A stretch of DNA of 64,000 bases. It comes from Granulicella sp. L56. Its GTDB lineage: Bacteria > Acidobacteriota > Terriglobia > Terriglobales > Acidobacteriaceae. Below the pieces are notes generated by a model. It made no database searches, was not told the origin of the DNA, and worked only from the letters and a program-made list of their open reading frames with translations. The stretch lies in the NCBI RefSeq assembly GCF_009765835.1, contig NZ_LMUS01000006.1, positions 1,074,438 through 1,138,437 on the forward strand. Reading direction: 5' to 3'. Positions 55,201-63,850 of this stretch are shown one piece after another. The translations under genes and the position numbers were made by a program. Numbering within the stretch: the first letter of the stretch is position 1; every line of letters begins with the position of its first letter.

Positions 55201-57349
55201 AATACAGATTGTGATCGCGAATGGCCCACCCTTGATTTGGAGGAAGAGCGCCCGCATTTGCATAAAATAGCGCGGCTGGTTGATCGCTATAGTTTGGAGC
55301 CCACATGCCAACGCTCACATTGTCCTCAAACCGAGTATCAGATGAGGCGCAGGAGTCGTAGTTACATCCAATGTCAAAGGTTACTGCCCCATAACCAGCG
55401 AAGGTATTTCCCTGAAACCAGTCACTTCCTTGTCCATCAAAACTGATTGGAACCGAATCTCCACCCGCCCGACACAGAGATACGCCAGGAACAATTGCAC
55501 TCGCTGGCTCATCGCCAAATAATTGGCCTACTCTCTGGCAGTTATTCAGAGTTATGTTGCTCCTGAAGATAACTACCTTCCCAGACCCAATCTTGTATTG
55601 TTGTCCGTCGTTTCCATAACTCTGTGAATTCGTAACGGCTAAGCTATTCAGCCCGGAATGGAGAAGGTCAAGACCATCCTGGAAGTTATACCTCCAAATG
55701 TCATGATCAAATAACCAGTCTCCAGTTGCGCTGGCAGTGCCAAGTCCATCCCCGTATCCACCCGCATTGGCATCTCGGCATTCGATGTAGGGGTAGTTAT
55801 GAACGACAGGGTACTCTTCTACGCAACCTGTAAATTCTGTCGTTGAGTTGTTCAGTGTAAATCCGCCGGCAACTGATATGTTGCCAATACCCCATGGGCC
55901 ATCGTCCATATTGATGCCCGCCAGCGGCATTCCGCGAATATAAATGCGATTTCCAACGACGCCGACTCCAGTCGCCCCATATATTGCTTGAACTGCCAAT
56001 CCATGGATATATAGGTCGGTATAGTTGACGGACGCCGTCAATGCGCTTTGCATGATGGCAGTGGCACCATAGTTATCCGCGTTTGAACACGCATTGGTAA
56101 AATTTCCGCTATTTACACATTGCGCTTTGTCAGTAATTTCAAAACAGGCGACGTCAACATATTGCGAATCTCGAACATTGGCAAAGGTTTGGGCTCCCCA
56201 GCCTGTAGTTATAAGCGTTTTGGAAGAATTAGAGGTACAGTTCGCATAATTCTCTCCAAGGATACGTGTGTGCCGTGAAGCCGTACCGGATGGAATGGTC
56301 GGCATAGGAGTCCAGGTATTTACTCCGTTGACAGGGGAACGGCTACTTCCGCCGCTGTAATATCCCGCGCTATTCTGCGCGACGATGACCGTATCGCCAC
56401 CAGAGATGACCCATCCCTTGTGGTAATAAGGCTGTCCGTCCAACCAAAGATCATAGACATTCGCAACCGCACAAGGCTGATTGACGCCAGAGCCTGGGTA
56501 ATCTGCATTGTGTTTGCCATCGCATTGGCCAGTCGCAGTATCTGTCGCATTGGTATATAGCGTCCCGCCCTTTGGGCGCACATACCAAGTTTGGTTCCCT
56601 GTTCCACCGTTGACAATCGTCAGCGTAATCACGTTCCCAGGAGCAACCCAGCCATGAGTCCCCGAGTTGCCAAATGTCCCATTTCCCGCTCTACCGCATG
56701 TAATTGTGACATTCCCCGGAGCAATTCCTGTGACGAGACCCTGCCTATCTACGGTAGCCTTCGTCGGATCCGAGGTTAACCAGTTGCAAGTGGCCTGAAG
56801 TGGATTGCCTGTTGCCGAGCCCGGATTATTGATTGCAAATCCACTTCCAACCGTTATCGTCGAACCGACGGCAACATTCATACCTAGATAAACAGCTGTG
56901 GGAAGTGAATCCGTATCGAACGAAGTGAGATCAGGAGTCATGTACTGATACCAGATATCGCCGGGATGTTGGCCATAGACTGCGGCACGGCTGCTCACAG
57001 TTCCTGCGGTCGCAATAACGAAAGATGACAGAGAAGAATAATAGCCGCCAAAAGGCGAGGGAACTGTCTTTGGATCGGTGTTCCATGTTGCTAATCCCGA
57101 CCTATCAACGGTCATGTATTTATTGATACTTGACGCACTGCTCCAGGTCACTCCTCCTATTGCGGTGCAATCATCCGTGGTTTCATCAACATAAGTGCAT
57201 TGCGCGCTAAATTTCAGATTTGAACCGCTTTGCAGGACTGCTCCCTGGGGAGAGATCGTAATAGAACTCACTGTCTTCGCATAAGACAGGGGCGCAACTA
57301 GCAATAAAACGGATAGAACTAAATACTGCAACTTCAAGATGATCTCCAT
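52235..57349 (-). CDS. Giant secreted protein with Ig-like domains and two beta-helix regions
   Basis: The 1704-residue protein has a signal peptide (LQYLVLSVLLLVAPLSYA), then a Big_2-like domain (SITISPQGAVLQSGSNLKFSAQ). Residues about 250-800 form a right-handed parallel beta-helix (YVDVACFEITDKAQ; YPYIECRDANAG). Next are a Big_3-like domain (TLLPAGNVVPTGMVSFLNG), five tandem TPPPATGS units, another Ig-like domain and a second beta-helix (HIHNNGIAGSDQDHQMYLQSWDNV read in part). Such proteins bind or cleave polysaccharide, but I see no certain lyase triad. There is no PEP-CTERM tail. ATG 57349 is chosen; a TTG at 57358 is possible. Dyad 57440 lies upstream. Confidence 0.85.
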   Translation of the reverse strand: MEIILKLQYLVLSVLLLVAPLSYAKTVSSITISPQGAVLQSGSNLKFSAQCTYVDETTDDCTAIGGVTWSSASSINKYMTVDRSGLATWNTDPKTVPSPFGGYYSSLSSFVIATAGTVSSRAAVYGQHPGDIWYQYMTPDLTSFDTDSLPTAVYLGMNVAVGSTITVGSGFAINNPGSATGNPLQATCNWLTSDPTKATVDRQGLVTGIAPGNVTITCGRAGNGTFGNSGTHGWVAPGNVITLTIVNGGTGNQTWYVRPKGGTLYTNATDTATGQCDGKHNADYPGSGVNQPCAVANVYDLWLDGQPYYHKGWVISGGDTVIVAQNSAGYYSGGSSRSPVNGVNTWTPMPTIPSGTASRHTRILGENYANCTSNSSKTLITTGWGAQTFANVRDSQYVDVACFEITDKAQCVNSGNFTNACSNADNYGATAIMQSALTASVNYTDLYIHGLAVQAIYGATGVGVVGNRIYIRGMPLAGINMDDGPWGIGNISVAGGFTLNNSTTEFTGCVEEYPVVHNYPYIECRDANAGGYGDGLGTASATGDWLFDHDIWRYNFQDGLDLLHSGLNSLAVTNSQSYGNDGQQYKIGSGKVVIFRSNITLNNCQRVGQLFGDEPASAIVPGVSLCRAGGDSVPISFDGQGSDWFQGNTFAGYGAVTFDIGCNYDSCASSDTRFEDNVSVGMWAPNYSDQPAALFYANAGALPPNQGWAIRDHNLYWNFKHGCSSLLAGEICADPKFVNEPSLTVTSETSLDNFNFSLSSASPAIGTGITIPGLLTDSLGLTIPDPPSMGAIQYEASSSTPSLSTATITLAVTSNTVAAGQPITISATLLPAGNVVPTGMVSFLNGTSSLGTATLNNSGAATLSLSSLAAGNYTVTAVYTGDSNYAAGTSNPVSITVSSATATPPPATGSTPPPATGSTPPPATGSTPPPATGSTPPPATGSTPAIVAIKISQPDYGFNVIPGSTRRIFATVTNGTSNQVTWSVKSGSAQISSTSGPWVDVTAPVTGSSCSYTGTSAQYGVTSSTQFTIEADSVDDGSEKATATFNVCNPAVEVSVVPFYRTLYANQPADVQSLVLGPVDQNVHWAITSQPKGGDGKLTDSTSRDALFTGTVAGRYQLTATSVANAGKSATAIMYVTGHKMPYRVTPNQTEPVDCTVDPSMQGAVYDVGLSQKFKTLASVPFPTMVPGSTVRLHNEDTTGLNPTTYHEYVEISQPATAEQPFRMCGVPDASGNLPIIDGTKATGRSDTSTDIAGYGLLTLHNSNSFAYWPKFVAAQYIAVEGIQFRNANPGVSYTAPAGSSQSWQSSAACIHISEAQNVAFVGDDIGSCGNGVLSDFNSNGGWGASDLNVLWEGNHIHNNGIAGSDQDHQMYLQSWDNVVQFNRIDDYTKGALGANIKSRGLQDIIRYNFLGDGAQRQMDLVDVKDAPAYMSFAGFLSGGSNSFHALYTQDSYPADQIAAEQEAWNSHFVYGNIYQNSTSSAPIHFSMDTTGGELARKGSLYWYNNTFYQRSCTACLPLSWTLFDTTGGDGKYYPQAEFQTVQAYNNIVWMDSVSKSPFQWNDYSAFIGVGGGNLLPSNWGSGLTTGGAGSGWSVDPGSDAYQNSLPLDLHLTGFDKNDITTTGSIPFDRNSWTLGSDIPAVQAVPSAVCEMPARFAYLPNLGYAVPRTATPSVGATDTVAETADLINQAAGSGRYNTRYSNCH
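54522..54645. repeat. 24-base tandem repeat, five units, inside the giant protein gene
   Basis: The unit GTGGAACCCGTCGCCGGTGG with AGGT is repeated five times with a few C/T and G/C changes; on the coding strand each unit encodes TPPPATGS. It is a hinge between the two halves of the protein. In-frame length means copy-number change would alter only linker length. Confidence 0.95.
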
Positions 57350-57986
57350 TTGCTTCAAAGCAGTTTATTTCCGCCGAGAGCAGAATGCTTTTCTGGTTCT
57401 GGTTCAAGTGGAAGCACTTAAACTAGCTACCTAACATCAGGGTATGCACTTACAAATGTCATGCATACCCCACAAAAATGTGCATGAAGCTAACACAAAA
57501 GATATTGCGTATCCTACTTTGGAGTTAAACAAAGGTAGTAAGAGGGATGGGAGCTAATTCAAAGATACTAATAGCTGATTAGGCAAGAGCCAGCAGTCCC
57601 GATGAGACCATAACTGGAAGTTATCGCGTATTGAGGATGGAATTAAGCTAAAGATTAGGGCCAATTCATTGCCGATCTGAGAAGATTTCCTCGACTTCAG
57701 GACATCCTAACTCGTAAGAACCGGCAGAAGAATGGAGCAGCCACGCCTGACATGGGTGGCGAAAACACAGGACGGATATTTCTTGAACATCCGTATGGAG
57801 AACTTCAGTTTTTATATCACAAGTCGAGAAGCGCCCTTTGATGCTTGCCTTGCTTCTACATCGCAGAACGGTTCTTCAGACAGATAATTTTTGGTATCTC
57901 GATGCCCACCGTGAGTTACCTTGAACCATTTCAATTAATGAATAATTCGTACTTCATCAAGAGGTGATAGATCTATTGGGGGATGG
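57350..57986. other. Long spacer upstream of the giant protein gene
   Basis: About 640 bases, AT-rich, with no supported ORF. It contains one strong inverted repeat (listed separately). The rest, between 57500 and 57986, shows nothing I can name. Confidence 0.55.
57440..57470. promoter_or_regulatory. Inverted repeat upstream of the giant protein gene
   Basis: GGGTATGCA and TGCATACCC are perfect 9-base arms separated by 13 bases; a further TGCATG half-site follows at 57481. The site is about 90 bases before the start codon, suiting an operator or activator site. The spacing puts the arms on about the same face of the helix. Confidence 0.5.
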
Positions 57987-59108
57987 CTAGCCACTTTTCA
58001 GGCAATCCAATAAAAGCTTGTCGAAGAAGACTGCCCATCGTTCTTCCATCCTCTGCCAGGAATATTGCGTCTCGAACAACACCATCGCGTGATGGCATGC
58101 TGCAATCAACGACTCGTCGGGAGCATAGACCACTTCTATTGCGTGTTGTAGCTCTTCGACACTGCCAAATTTCGTAGGCATTCCAAAACCAGTTTTCTTT
58201 GCAAAATCGCTGACGAGACACTCAGAGTTGATCAGGAGTGGAATTCCAACCATCATGGCATCAAATAGCTTATTCGGCGCTGCATAGATATGGTTTTCCA
58301 CAAATGGCTTGTAATGCGCAAACATTGCGGTAGCAGCCGCGGCAATTTCCATCGATCCATGCGGCGTCGTCTCACCAAGGTTCTTTACAAGCGGATGATG
58401 CAGAAACGAGTTATTCATCCAGGGCCCGATTGGCCTGCCCGCAAAGACAATCGAAGCACCTTGCGTTCTTTCACAGGCAATTAGAAGCGCTTCCACCCCC
58501 GAAATATCATCGAGAATGGACCCACACACATAGATAAATTTATCGGGCAAATCCGGACGCGCCTGCAGTGGCACCGCGGGAGGCGAATTGAATATTACGA
58601 CATGGTGTTTCGGTACTTTTTTATGGCGAGCTAGACGCTCATCCGTCACTTCCACGAGGCCATCGATACTGCCGAGTGACCACCGTGAAAGCATGGACCA
58701 TAAGGGGTTGAGGTAACGCAGGGCGTCAACAGTGCGAATCGCAAGACTGTCGATCAAGTCGCATACAAGGACTGGAGGGCGCTTGAAATACCCTACTGAG
58801 AATGGCAGAACATAGTCTTCGTTTGTCGCAATAACGATATCAGGGGATATTGCACGAAGTTGGTTCTTTACATATGCGGTAAAGCGCAGCGACGTGATAA
58901 GACCGCGTATGCCACGGCGCGCTTTTCGATTGTCGATGTGATAATGAACTCCATCAATCGCGTCCTTTTCATTCCACGTTCCGGTGCGGACGCATCCGAT
59001 GTAATGCACCTCTTCAAACAGCTTTTCAAATACCTGGAGGCACTTCGAGACTCGGACATTGTTAGGGCTATCGGAATGAATATAAACAAGCTTCGCTTTG
59101 TGCTTCAC
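57987..59108 (-). CDS. Glycosyltransferase, GT4-like (GT-B fold)
   Basis: The 373-residue protein begins KAKLVYIHSDSPNNVRVSKCLQVFEKLF, a GT-B N-terminal domain. The C-terminal half has FIYVCGSILDDISGVEALLIACE, IVFAGRPIGP and NHIYAAPNKLFDAMMVGIPLLINSECLVSDF, matching the nucleotide-sugar-binding E/PNKLFD region of family 1/4 transferases. It adds a sugar during surface polysaccharide synthesis; donor and acceptor are unknown. The end of wecB overlaps its start by 4 bases, so the two are coupled. Confidence 0.88.
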   Translation of the reverse strand: MKHKAKLVYIHSDSPNNVRVSKCLQVFEKLFEEVHYIGCVRTGTWNEKDAIDGVHYHIDNRKARRGIRGLITSLRFTAYVKNQLRAISPDIVIATNEDYVLPFSVGYFKRPPVLVCDLIDSLAIRTVDALRYLNPLWSMLSRWSLGSIDGLVEVTDERLARHKKVPKHHVVIFNSPPAVPLQARPDLPDKFIYVCGSILDDISGVEALLIACERTQGASIVFAGRPIGPWMNNSFLHHPLVKNLGETTPHGSMEIAAAATAMFAHYKPFVENHIYAAPNKLFDAMMVGIPLLINSECLVSDFAKKTGFGMPTKFGSVEELQHAIEVVYAPDESLIAACHHAMVLFETQYSWQRMEERWAVFFDKLLLDCLKSG

Positions 59109-60277
59109 GACAAACGACCTGCCGCATGATGATTTGCCGGTATTCCGAAATGATGCATGAGGGCAGCGACAATCCGTTCTGCGGAATGACCATCGCCATA
59201 GGGATTTTGCTTCCCCTTTGAATCCCAGCTTTCAGGATTTTGTAAAATCTCGTTTGCCTCGGAGGCAATTTTGGCACGATCTGTGCCAGTGAGCCTGACC
59301 ACGCCCGCATCCACTCCCTCAGGCCGCTCCGTCGTCTCTCGCATTACCAATATGGGTGTACCAAACGACGGCCCCTCTTCCTGAACGCCGCCTGAATCGG
59401 TAAGAATGAGCGATGCCCGTGACATCAGGAACACAAACGGCTCATATTCAATTGGCGGAATCAGGTAAACATTCGACAACCCGTGCAGAATCCGATTCAC
59501 GGGTTCCTGAACATTTGGGTTCAAGTGAACGGGATAAATAATGTCTACATCCGGGTTTGCTAAAGAAATATCGCGGATCGCCTGACAGATATTTTCAAAC
59601 CCATCGCCAAAGCTTTCGCGGCGATGCCCAGTGACCAGTAAAAAGCGCCTCTCCTTCGTGATAGCGACGCCATGGGATTGAAAAAACTCGGCCCAGCGCG
59701 CAGCACTCTTCGGAGTAGATTGATTTTCAACGACCCGGAGGAGTGCATCAATTACCGTATTCCCCGTAACGAATATTCTTTCATCGGCAACGCCGTCTGC
59801 CAACAGATTCTGGCGGGCAATGGGAGTAGGCGCAAAGTGCAAATCCGCTATCTGGGTGCTAAGTCGCCGATTGATCTCTTCGGGAAAGGGATGAAACTTA
59901 TTACCGGTCCGCAGACCAGCCTCGATATGGCCTACTGGAATTTTCTCGTAGTAGGCCGCCAAGCTCGCAGCAAAGGTGGTAGTCGTATCTCCCTGTACTA
60001 GAACAATATCGGGCCTCTCCTGCTGCAACACTGCACTGATCCCTGTGAGACATCTTGCGGTCAACGCTGAGAGGCTTTGGTTTGGTTCCATCACCGATAA
60101 ATCATAGTCCGGAACAATCTGGAACAGGTGCAATACTGCGTCCAACATCTGCCGGTGCTGTGCGGTGACACAGACTTTTGTCTCTAATACATCACGGCGA
60201 GAAAACAGGGCCTGAACAACGGGAGCCATTTTTATCGCTTCTGGTCTTGTTCCAAAGATCAAAAGAACTTTAGTCAT
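59105..60277 (-). CDS. wecB: UDP-N-acetylglucosamine 2-epimerase, non-hydrolysing
   Basis: The 390-residue protein opens TKVLLIFGTRPEAIKMAPVV and has VQGDTTTTFAASLAAYYEKIPVGHIEAGLRTGN, PEEINRRLSTQIADLHFAPT, PVHLNPNVQEPVNRI and TDSGGVQEEGPSFG, the full WecB signature set with catalytic Asp, Glu and His residues. It converts UDP-GlcNAc to UDP-ManNAc, a precursor of many capsule and surface sugars. Together with the coupled glycosyltransferase it points to a ManNAc-containing or derived glycan. The spacer to the divergent acyltransferase holds the short palindrome GCTATAGTTATAGC near 60319. Confidence 0.96.
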   Translation of the reverse strand: MTKVLLIFGTRPEAIKMAPVVQALFSRRDVLETKVCVTAQHRQMLDAVLHLFQIVPDYDLSVMEPNQSLSALTARCLTGISAVLQQERPDIVLVQGDTTTTFAASLAAYYEKIPVGHIEAGLRTGNKFHPFPEEINRRLSTQIADLHFAPTPIARQNLLADGVADERIFVTGNTVIDALLRVVENQSTPKSAARWAEFFQSHGVAITKERRFLLVTGHRRESFGDGFENICQAIRDISLANPDVDIIYPVHLNPNVQEPVNRILHGLSNVYLIPPIEYEPFVFLMSRASLILTDSGGVQEEGPSFGTPILVMRETTERPEGVDAGVVRLTGTDRAKIASEANEILQNPESWDSKGKQNPYGDGHSAERIVAALMHHFGIPANHHAAGRLS

Positions 60278-60520
60278 ATAAGGGGATGGGTGGAGAAATC
60301 GTTCTGAAAATAGTGCTCGCTATAGTTATAGCAGACACGCACAAATCGTTATGGAGAATGGCCGTTGGTGAGCCTAACAAATCGGGTGCCAGGGGCTGGA
60401 TAATGCCAGCCATTTACTGTTTTCGACAGCGGCTCCTGAAGCGCATTATTATCATTCTGCGCGTCTCTCTAAAAGCTCAGGGTTTGACGTCGATAGCGAA
60501 AGGGTTAGAAGTGTCTCGAT

Positions 60521-61732
60521 ATGGCCGACTCTCATTCAGTACCCGATAAATCTCGGCGCTTCACTTCCTCGTCCCTGTTTGCTGGAGCCTTCGACCAGTT
60601 TCGGCATCGTCCTTCAAGCCAGATCCCGTTTCTCGATGGCCTGCGAACTATAGCTATCTTGCTTGTCATCAATGGGCATTTCAGCACTTCATTCACATCT
60701 CGGTACGGTGAGAATTTCTACTCCAGGATGTCCTTTGTTGCCAATGGGTGGATTGGCGTTGACTTATTTTTCGTCTTGAGCGGATTTTTCATCGGCGGCC
60801 AACTATGGAGGGAGTTGTGGAAGGAAGGCACCATCTCTATCCGGCAGTTTATGTTGCGCCGAGGGCTTCGTATCTGGCCGCTATATTTTTTTACTTTCTT
60901 ATGCGTGCTGGTTTTCTACTGGCATAATGCGGCAGCAAAAGAATATGGCTGGGCTGATCTTGTCTTTCTTGCCAATTACTTCAACTATGGAATCGTACTG
61001 GGTGGATGGTCTCTATCGACCGAAGAACAGTTCTATATTCTGACCCCCCTCCTTTTGTATTTATTTGCGCGAAGACGAGATCCGAAGACTGTTCGCATAT
61101 GGCTCTGGGCGATCCTATTGTTCATTCCTCTTATGAGGGCTGCCATATGGATTCATCACACGGGTAACTTTTTTACGCACGATCCAGCTCTATTTGCAAC
61201 GATCTACTATAAATTTCATACTCATTGCGACGGCCTGATTATGGGTCTGATTATTTCCAACCTCTGGGTTAGTCGAAGCACAAAGGTAGTTAATAAATTT
61301 TGGCGCTCTTCGCTTCTAGTCCTGGTCGGATTTATTCTTCTGCTAGCGCTGCGGCATATACAACATGAAGTCCTGAACTTCACCGGCCTTGCGTTTTTCT
61401 TTGGGTCTCTTGTCTGGTTTGGGTTAAACTCCGGCACAACTTTATTTCGATCCAGATTCTTTTATTGGATATCACGCCTATCCTTCGGAATGTATCTGAA
61501 CCACCCTTATTTGCAGGGACCAGTATTTCACTATGTCCTCCCTCGTCTCGGCTTCTTTCCTATCGCCTCGGTTGCAAGCCAATTATTGGGCATGTCTATT
61601 CTTGTAGTCTTGTCGGCAGCAGTAGCGTTTTTCACATTCTGCCTGGTAGAACATCCCTTTTTAAACCTACGCACGAGATTACTTGGATTTCGCCCGGCAA
61701 AGAAGACGGTCGAGGCTCCTACACTCCAATAA
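60521..61732 (+). CDS. Membrane acyltransferase, family 3
   Basis: The 403-residue protein has about ten membrane helices. SQIPFLDGLRTIAILLVINGHF corresponds to the catalytic R/D and His region and GWIGVDLFFVLSGFFIGGQLWRE to the FFxLSGF motif. RRGLRIWPLYFF is the third conserved segment. Its N-terminus has about 30 extra polar residues. It likely O-acetylates a sugar of the glycan made by the neighbours. It is alone on the plus strand between wecB and a glycosyltransferase. Confidence 0.92.
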   Translation: MADSHSVPDKSRRFTSSSLFAGAFDQFRHRPSSQIPFLDGLRTIAILLVINGHFSTSFTSRYGENFYSRMSFVANGWIGVDLFFVLSGFFIGGQLWRELWKEGTISIRQFMLRRGLRIWPLYFFTFLCVLVFYWHNAAAKEYGWADLVFLANYFNYGIVLGGWSLSTEEQFYILTPLLLYLFARRRDPKTVRIWLWAILLFIPLMRAAIWIHHTGNFFTHDPALFATIYYKFHTHCDGLIMGLIISNLWVSRSTKVVNKFWRSSLLVLVGFILLLALRHIQHEVLNFTGLAFFFGSLVWFGLNSGTTLFRSRFFYWISRLSFGMYLNHPYLQGPVFHYVLPRLGFFPIASVASQLLGMSILVVLSAAVAFFTFCLVEHPFLNLRTRLLGFRPAKKTVEAPTLQ

Positions 61733-61838
61733 GAAGCCTTCGCTGAAGAATTGCATGGAGAATCGTTTCACTCCTTTCATGCCGCAAAGCTCAGGTTGCG
61801 CTGACCGAATAGAAAATTGGTCGTGCACTAAGATTGCT

Positions 61839-62954
61839 CTATTTCTCTCTAGCCACAAGTGCTTGTTGATACGCTACGAGATAGTTTGCTGTCATTTTTT
61901 CTGCAGAAAACTCGTCTTCTACTCTCTTTTTTGAGGCAGCACCATAGCTCGCCCTCATGTCCTCACTCTGGAGCAATTCAATAATCCCACGGGCAAGTAG
62001 ATCCACATTTTCCGATGGAACCAGAATTCCGGCGCTGCCATCCAAAACCACCGTCGGCACATCCCCTACAGCAGTGGCAACGAGTGGAAGCCCACTAGCC
62101 ATACCTTCCAGAATCGCCATCGGTAATCCTTCCTGGCGCGATGAAGAGACCATTACGTCCAGTGATGCATAGACAGCAGGCATATCGCCTCTGCGGCCCA
62201 TAAACAATATGCTCTTCACTATCTTCAACTCGTCTACCAGCGCACGGAGCATTGCGAGATCGGGACCGTCGCCTACGATGACAAACCTTGCCTGTGGACA
62301 TTGAACAAGAACCTGAGCGGCAGCCCGCAGAAAGATATCGGCCCCTTTTTCATTCGAAAGCCTGCCAATCCAACCAACAGTCAAAGCCGTTGCAACCTTG
62401 ACTTCAAGAAGAAGCGAGGATCTTGCTTTTACAAAGGGCCGCAGGTCGATTCCATTCTGAATGGAGTAAACCTTATCCGCTCTGACTCCAGCCCTAAGCA
62501 GACACGCTTTCACTTCATCCGATACAGCGATTACTCCTGCGTAGTTCCTCAGTACAAAGCGATCCACGATGCCGTAAAAAGAGACCGCCGGACCGCCCTT
62601 GAGCCAGTTGTGACAGGTCGAAACAAATGGTATCCCAGTGTTGCGCAATGCGAAGTACACATAAACATCTGCCTTGTAACCATGAGCATGGACAACGTCA
62701 GCACCTGTTTGCGCTGCCAACCTTCGGATATTGCCAGCCACTGTCCAGTCAATCTGGCCATTGCATGGAATTACGTTCGACTCAATCCCTTCACCGATTG
62801 CGGCCTCGTGAAGTTGAAGGTTCGGATTCGCGGAGTTTGAAAAAACGCCCAGGACACTGCGATGAGAGTTTTCGTTAAGCGTCCGCGAAAGATTCAGGAT
62901 CACGGCCTCAGCACCGTACATGCCGCCGCTACTGATGATGTGTAGAATCTTCAT
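61839..62954 (-). CDS. Glycosyltransferase family 4
   Basis: The 371-residue protein begins MKILHIISSGGMYGAEAVILNLSRTL, the glycine-rich GT4 start. VVHAHGYKADVY, FVSTCHNWLKGG, VGWIGRLSNEKGADIFLRA and VMVSSSRQEGLPMAILEGMASGLPLVAT give the nucleotide-sugar site with the ExxxxxE motif. The final part has QSEDMRASYG. It is cytosolic and adds a sugar to the growing glycan. Its first 26 bases overlap the end of the deacetylase gene upstream, so both belong to one transcript. Confidence 0.93.
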   Translation of the reverse strand: MKILHIISSGGMYGAEAVILNLSRTLNENSHRSVLGVFSNSANPNLQLHEAAIGEGIESNVIPCNGQIDWTVAGNIRRLAAQTGADVVHAHGYKADVYVYFALRNTGIPFVSTCHNWLKGGPAVSFYGIVDRFVLRNYAGVIAVSDEVKACLLRAGVRADKVYSIQNGIDLRPFVKARSSLLLEVKVATALTVGWIGRLSNEKGADIFLRAAAQVLVQCPQARFVIVGDGPDLAMLRALVDELKIVKSILFMGRRGDMPAVYASLDVMVSSSRQEGLPMAILEGMASGLPLVATAVGDVPTVVLDGSAGILVPSENVDLLARGIIELLQSEDMRASYGAASKKRVEDEFSAEKMTANYLVAYQQALVAREK

Positions 62955-63735
62955 TCGCTGTGACCCCGTCGCCGTCTGTATCCGGTTCTTTTCGATTCAG
63001 AAGCGCCCATGCCGTTTCGTAGAGCCGATCGCCCAGCAGAGCTTTCGCGGCTTCCTTGACCTTATATTGCCTGCCGAGACTGGCCAGCGTCCGGCTCTTC
63101 GGCTTAAGAAGCTCTGCAATCCACTCAAGCTTCATATCGCCACGGATATTCAACCGACCCATGAACGGTCCCGACGACACAGGCTCCGATCTTGGAATCG
63201 AGGAGTATATCTGCGTATACCCGGCCTCCGCGCATGCCGCCAGAACACGGCGGTTATAGCGCCCTCCGGGCAGCGACATCGTTTCGATGGGAACCCCTAG
63301 TTTATCTTCCAATGTTTTTCGTGCATCGACCAGCTCAGTCTGCAGCTCTTTTTCGTTGCAATGAGTAAGAAGAGTGTGGGTCCATCCGTGAGCGCCTATC
63401 GACTGGCCGGCATCAAGCAGCATCCGCAACTCGTTCCACCCCATATAGCCGCGCTTCTGTCCAGTCCAACCGACTGTAATAAAAAACTGCGCGCTCAATC
63501 CCCGTGACTGCAAGATCGGCAATGCGTATTCAAAATTTGAGATATGACCATCGTCAAAGGTTATTTCGGGCCACAAGCCGCCTGCGTTTTGTGTTCTTCT
63601 CTGCGAGAAGAGATTGAGATGCTTCTCAAATTCATTAGTTTCAATTACATACGAGTACTTACTGCCACTGGGCCTCAATTCATGATAAAGAAGATATAGC
63701 CTGCGTTCAGAAGTTAGCACTTGTTCCATCGACAT
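62929..63735 (-). CDS. Polysaccharide deacetylase (NodB homology domain)
   Basis: The 268-residue protein contains LWPEITFDDGHISNFEYALPIL with the catalytic Asp pair, SIGAHGWTHTLLTHC with the HxxxH metal ligands, and SLPGGRYNRRVLAACAEAGY, the third NodB motif. No signal peptide is evident, so it may act in the cytoplasm or on lipid-linked precursors. It removes N- or O-acetyl groups from a glycan. The overlap with the GT4 gene indicates joint expression. ATG 63735 and 63729 are both possible. Confidence 0.92.
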   Translation of the reverse strand: MSMEQVLTSERRLYLLYHELRPSGSKYSYVIETNEFEKHLNLFSQRRTQNAGGLWPEITFDDGHISNFEYALPILQSRGLSAQFFITVGWTGQKRGYMGWNELRMLLDAGQSIGAHGWTHTLLTHCNEKELQTELVDARKTLEDKLGVPIETMSLPGGRYNRRVLAACAEAGYTQIYSSIPRSEPVSSGPFMGRLNIRGDMKLEWIAELLKPKSRTLASLGRQYKVKEAAKALLGDRLYETAWALLNRKEPDTDGDGVTANEDSTHHQ

Positions 63736-63850
63736 TGTCTAAGCACTCAAAGTTGGCTCTCGTTCAAGCGGCATTCGCCGATTGCAGTAACAGAATCAGA
63801 ATACTAGACTAGGCCGTAAACAGTATCAACGTAACGAAAGGTCAACCCGC

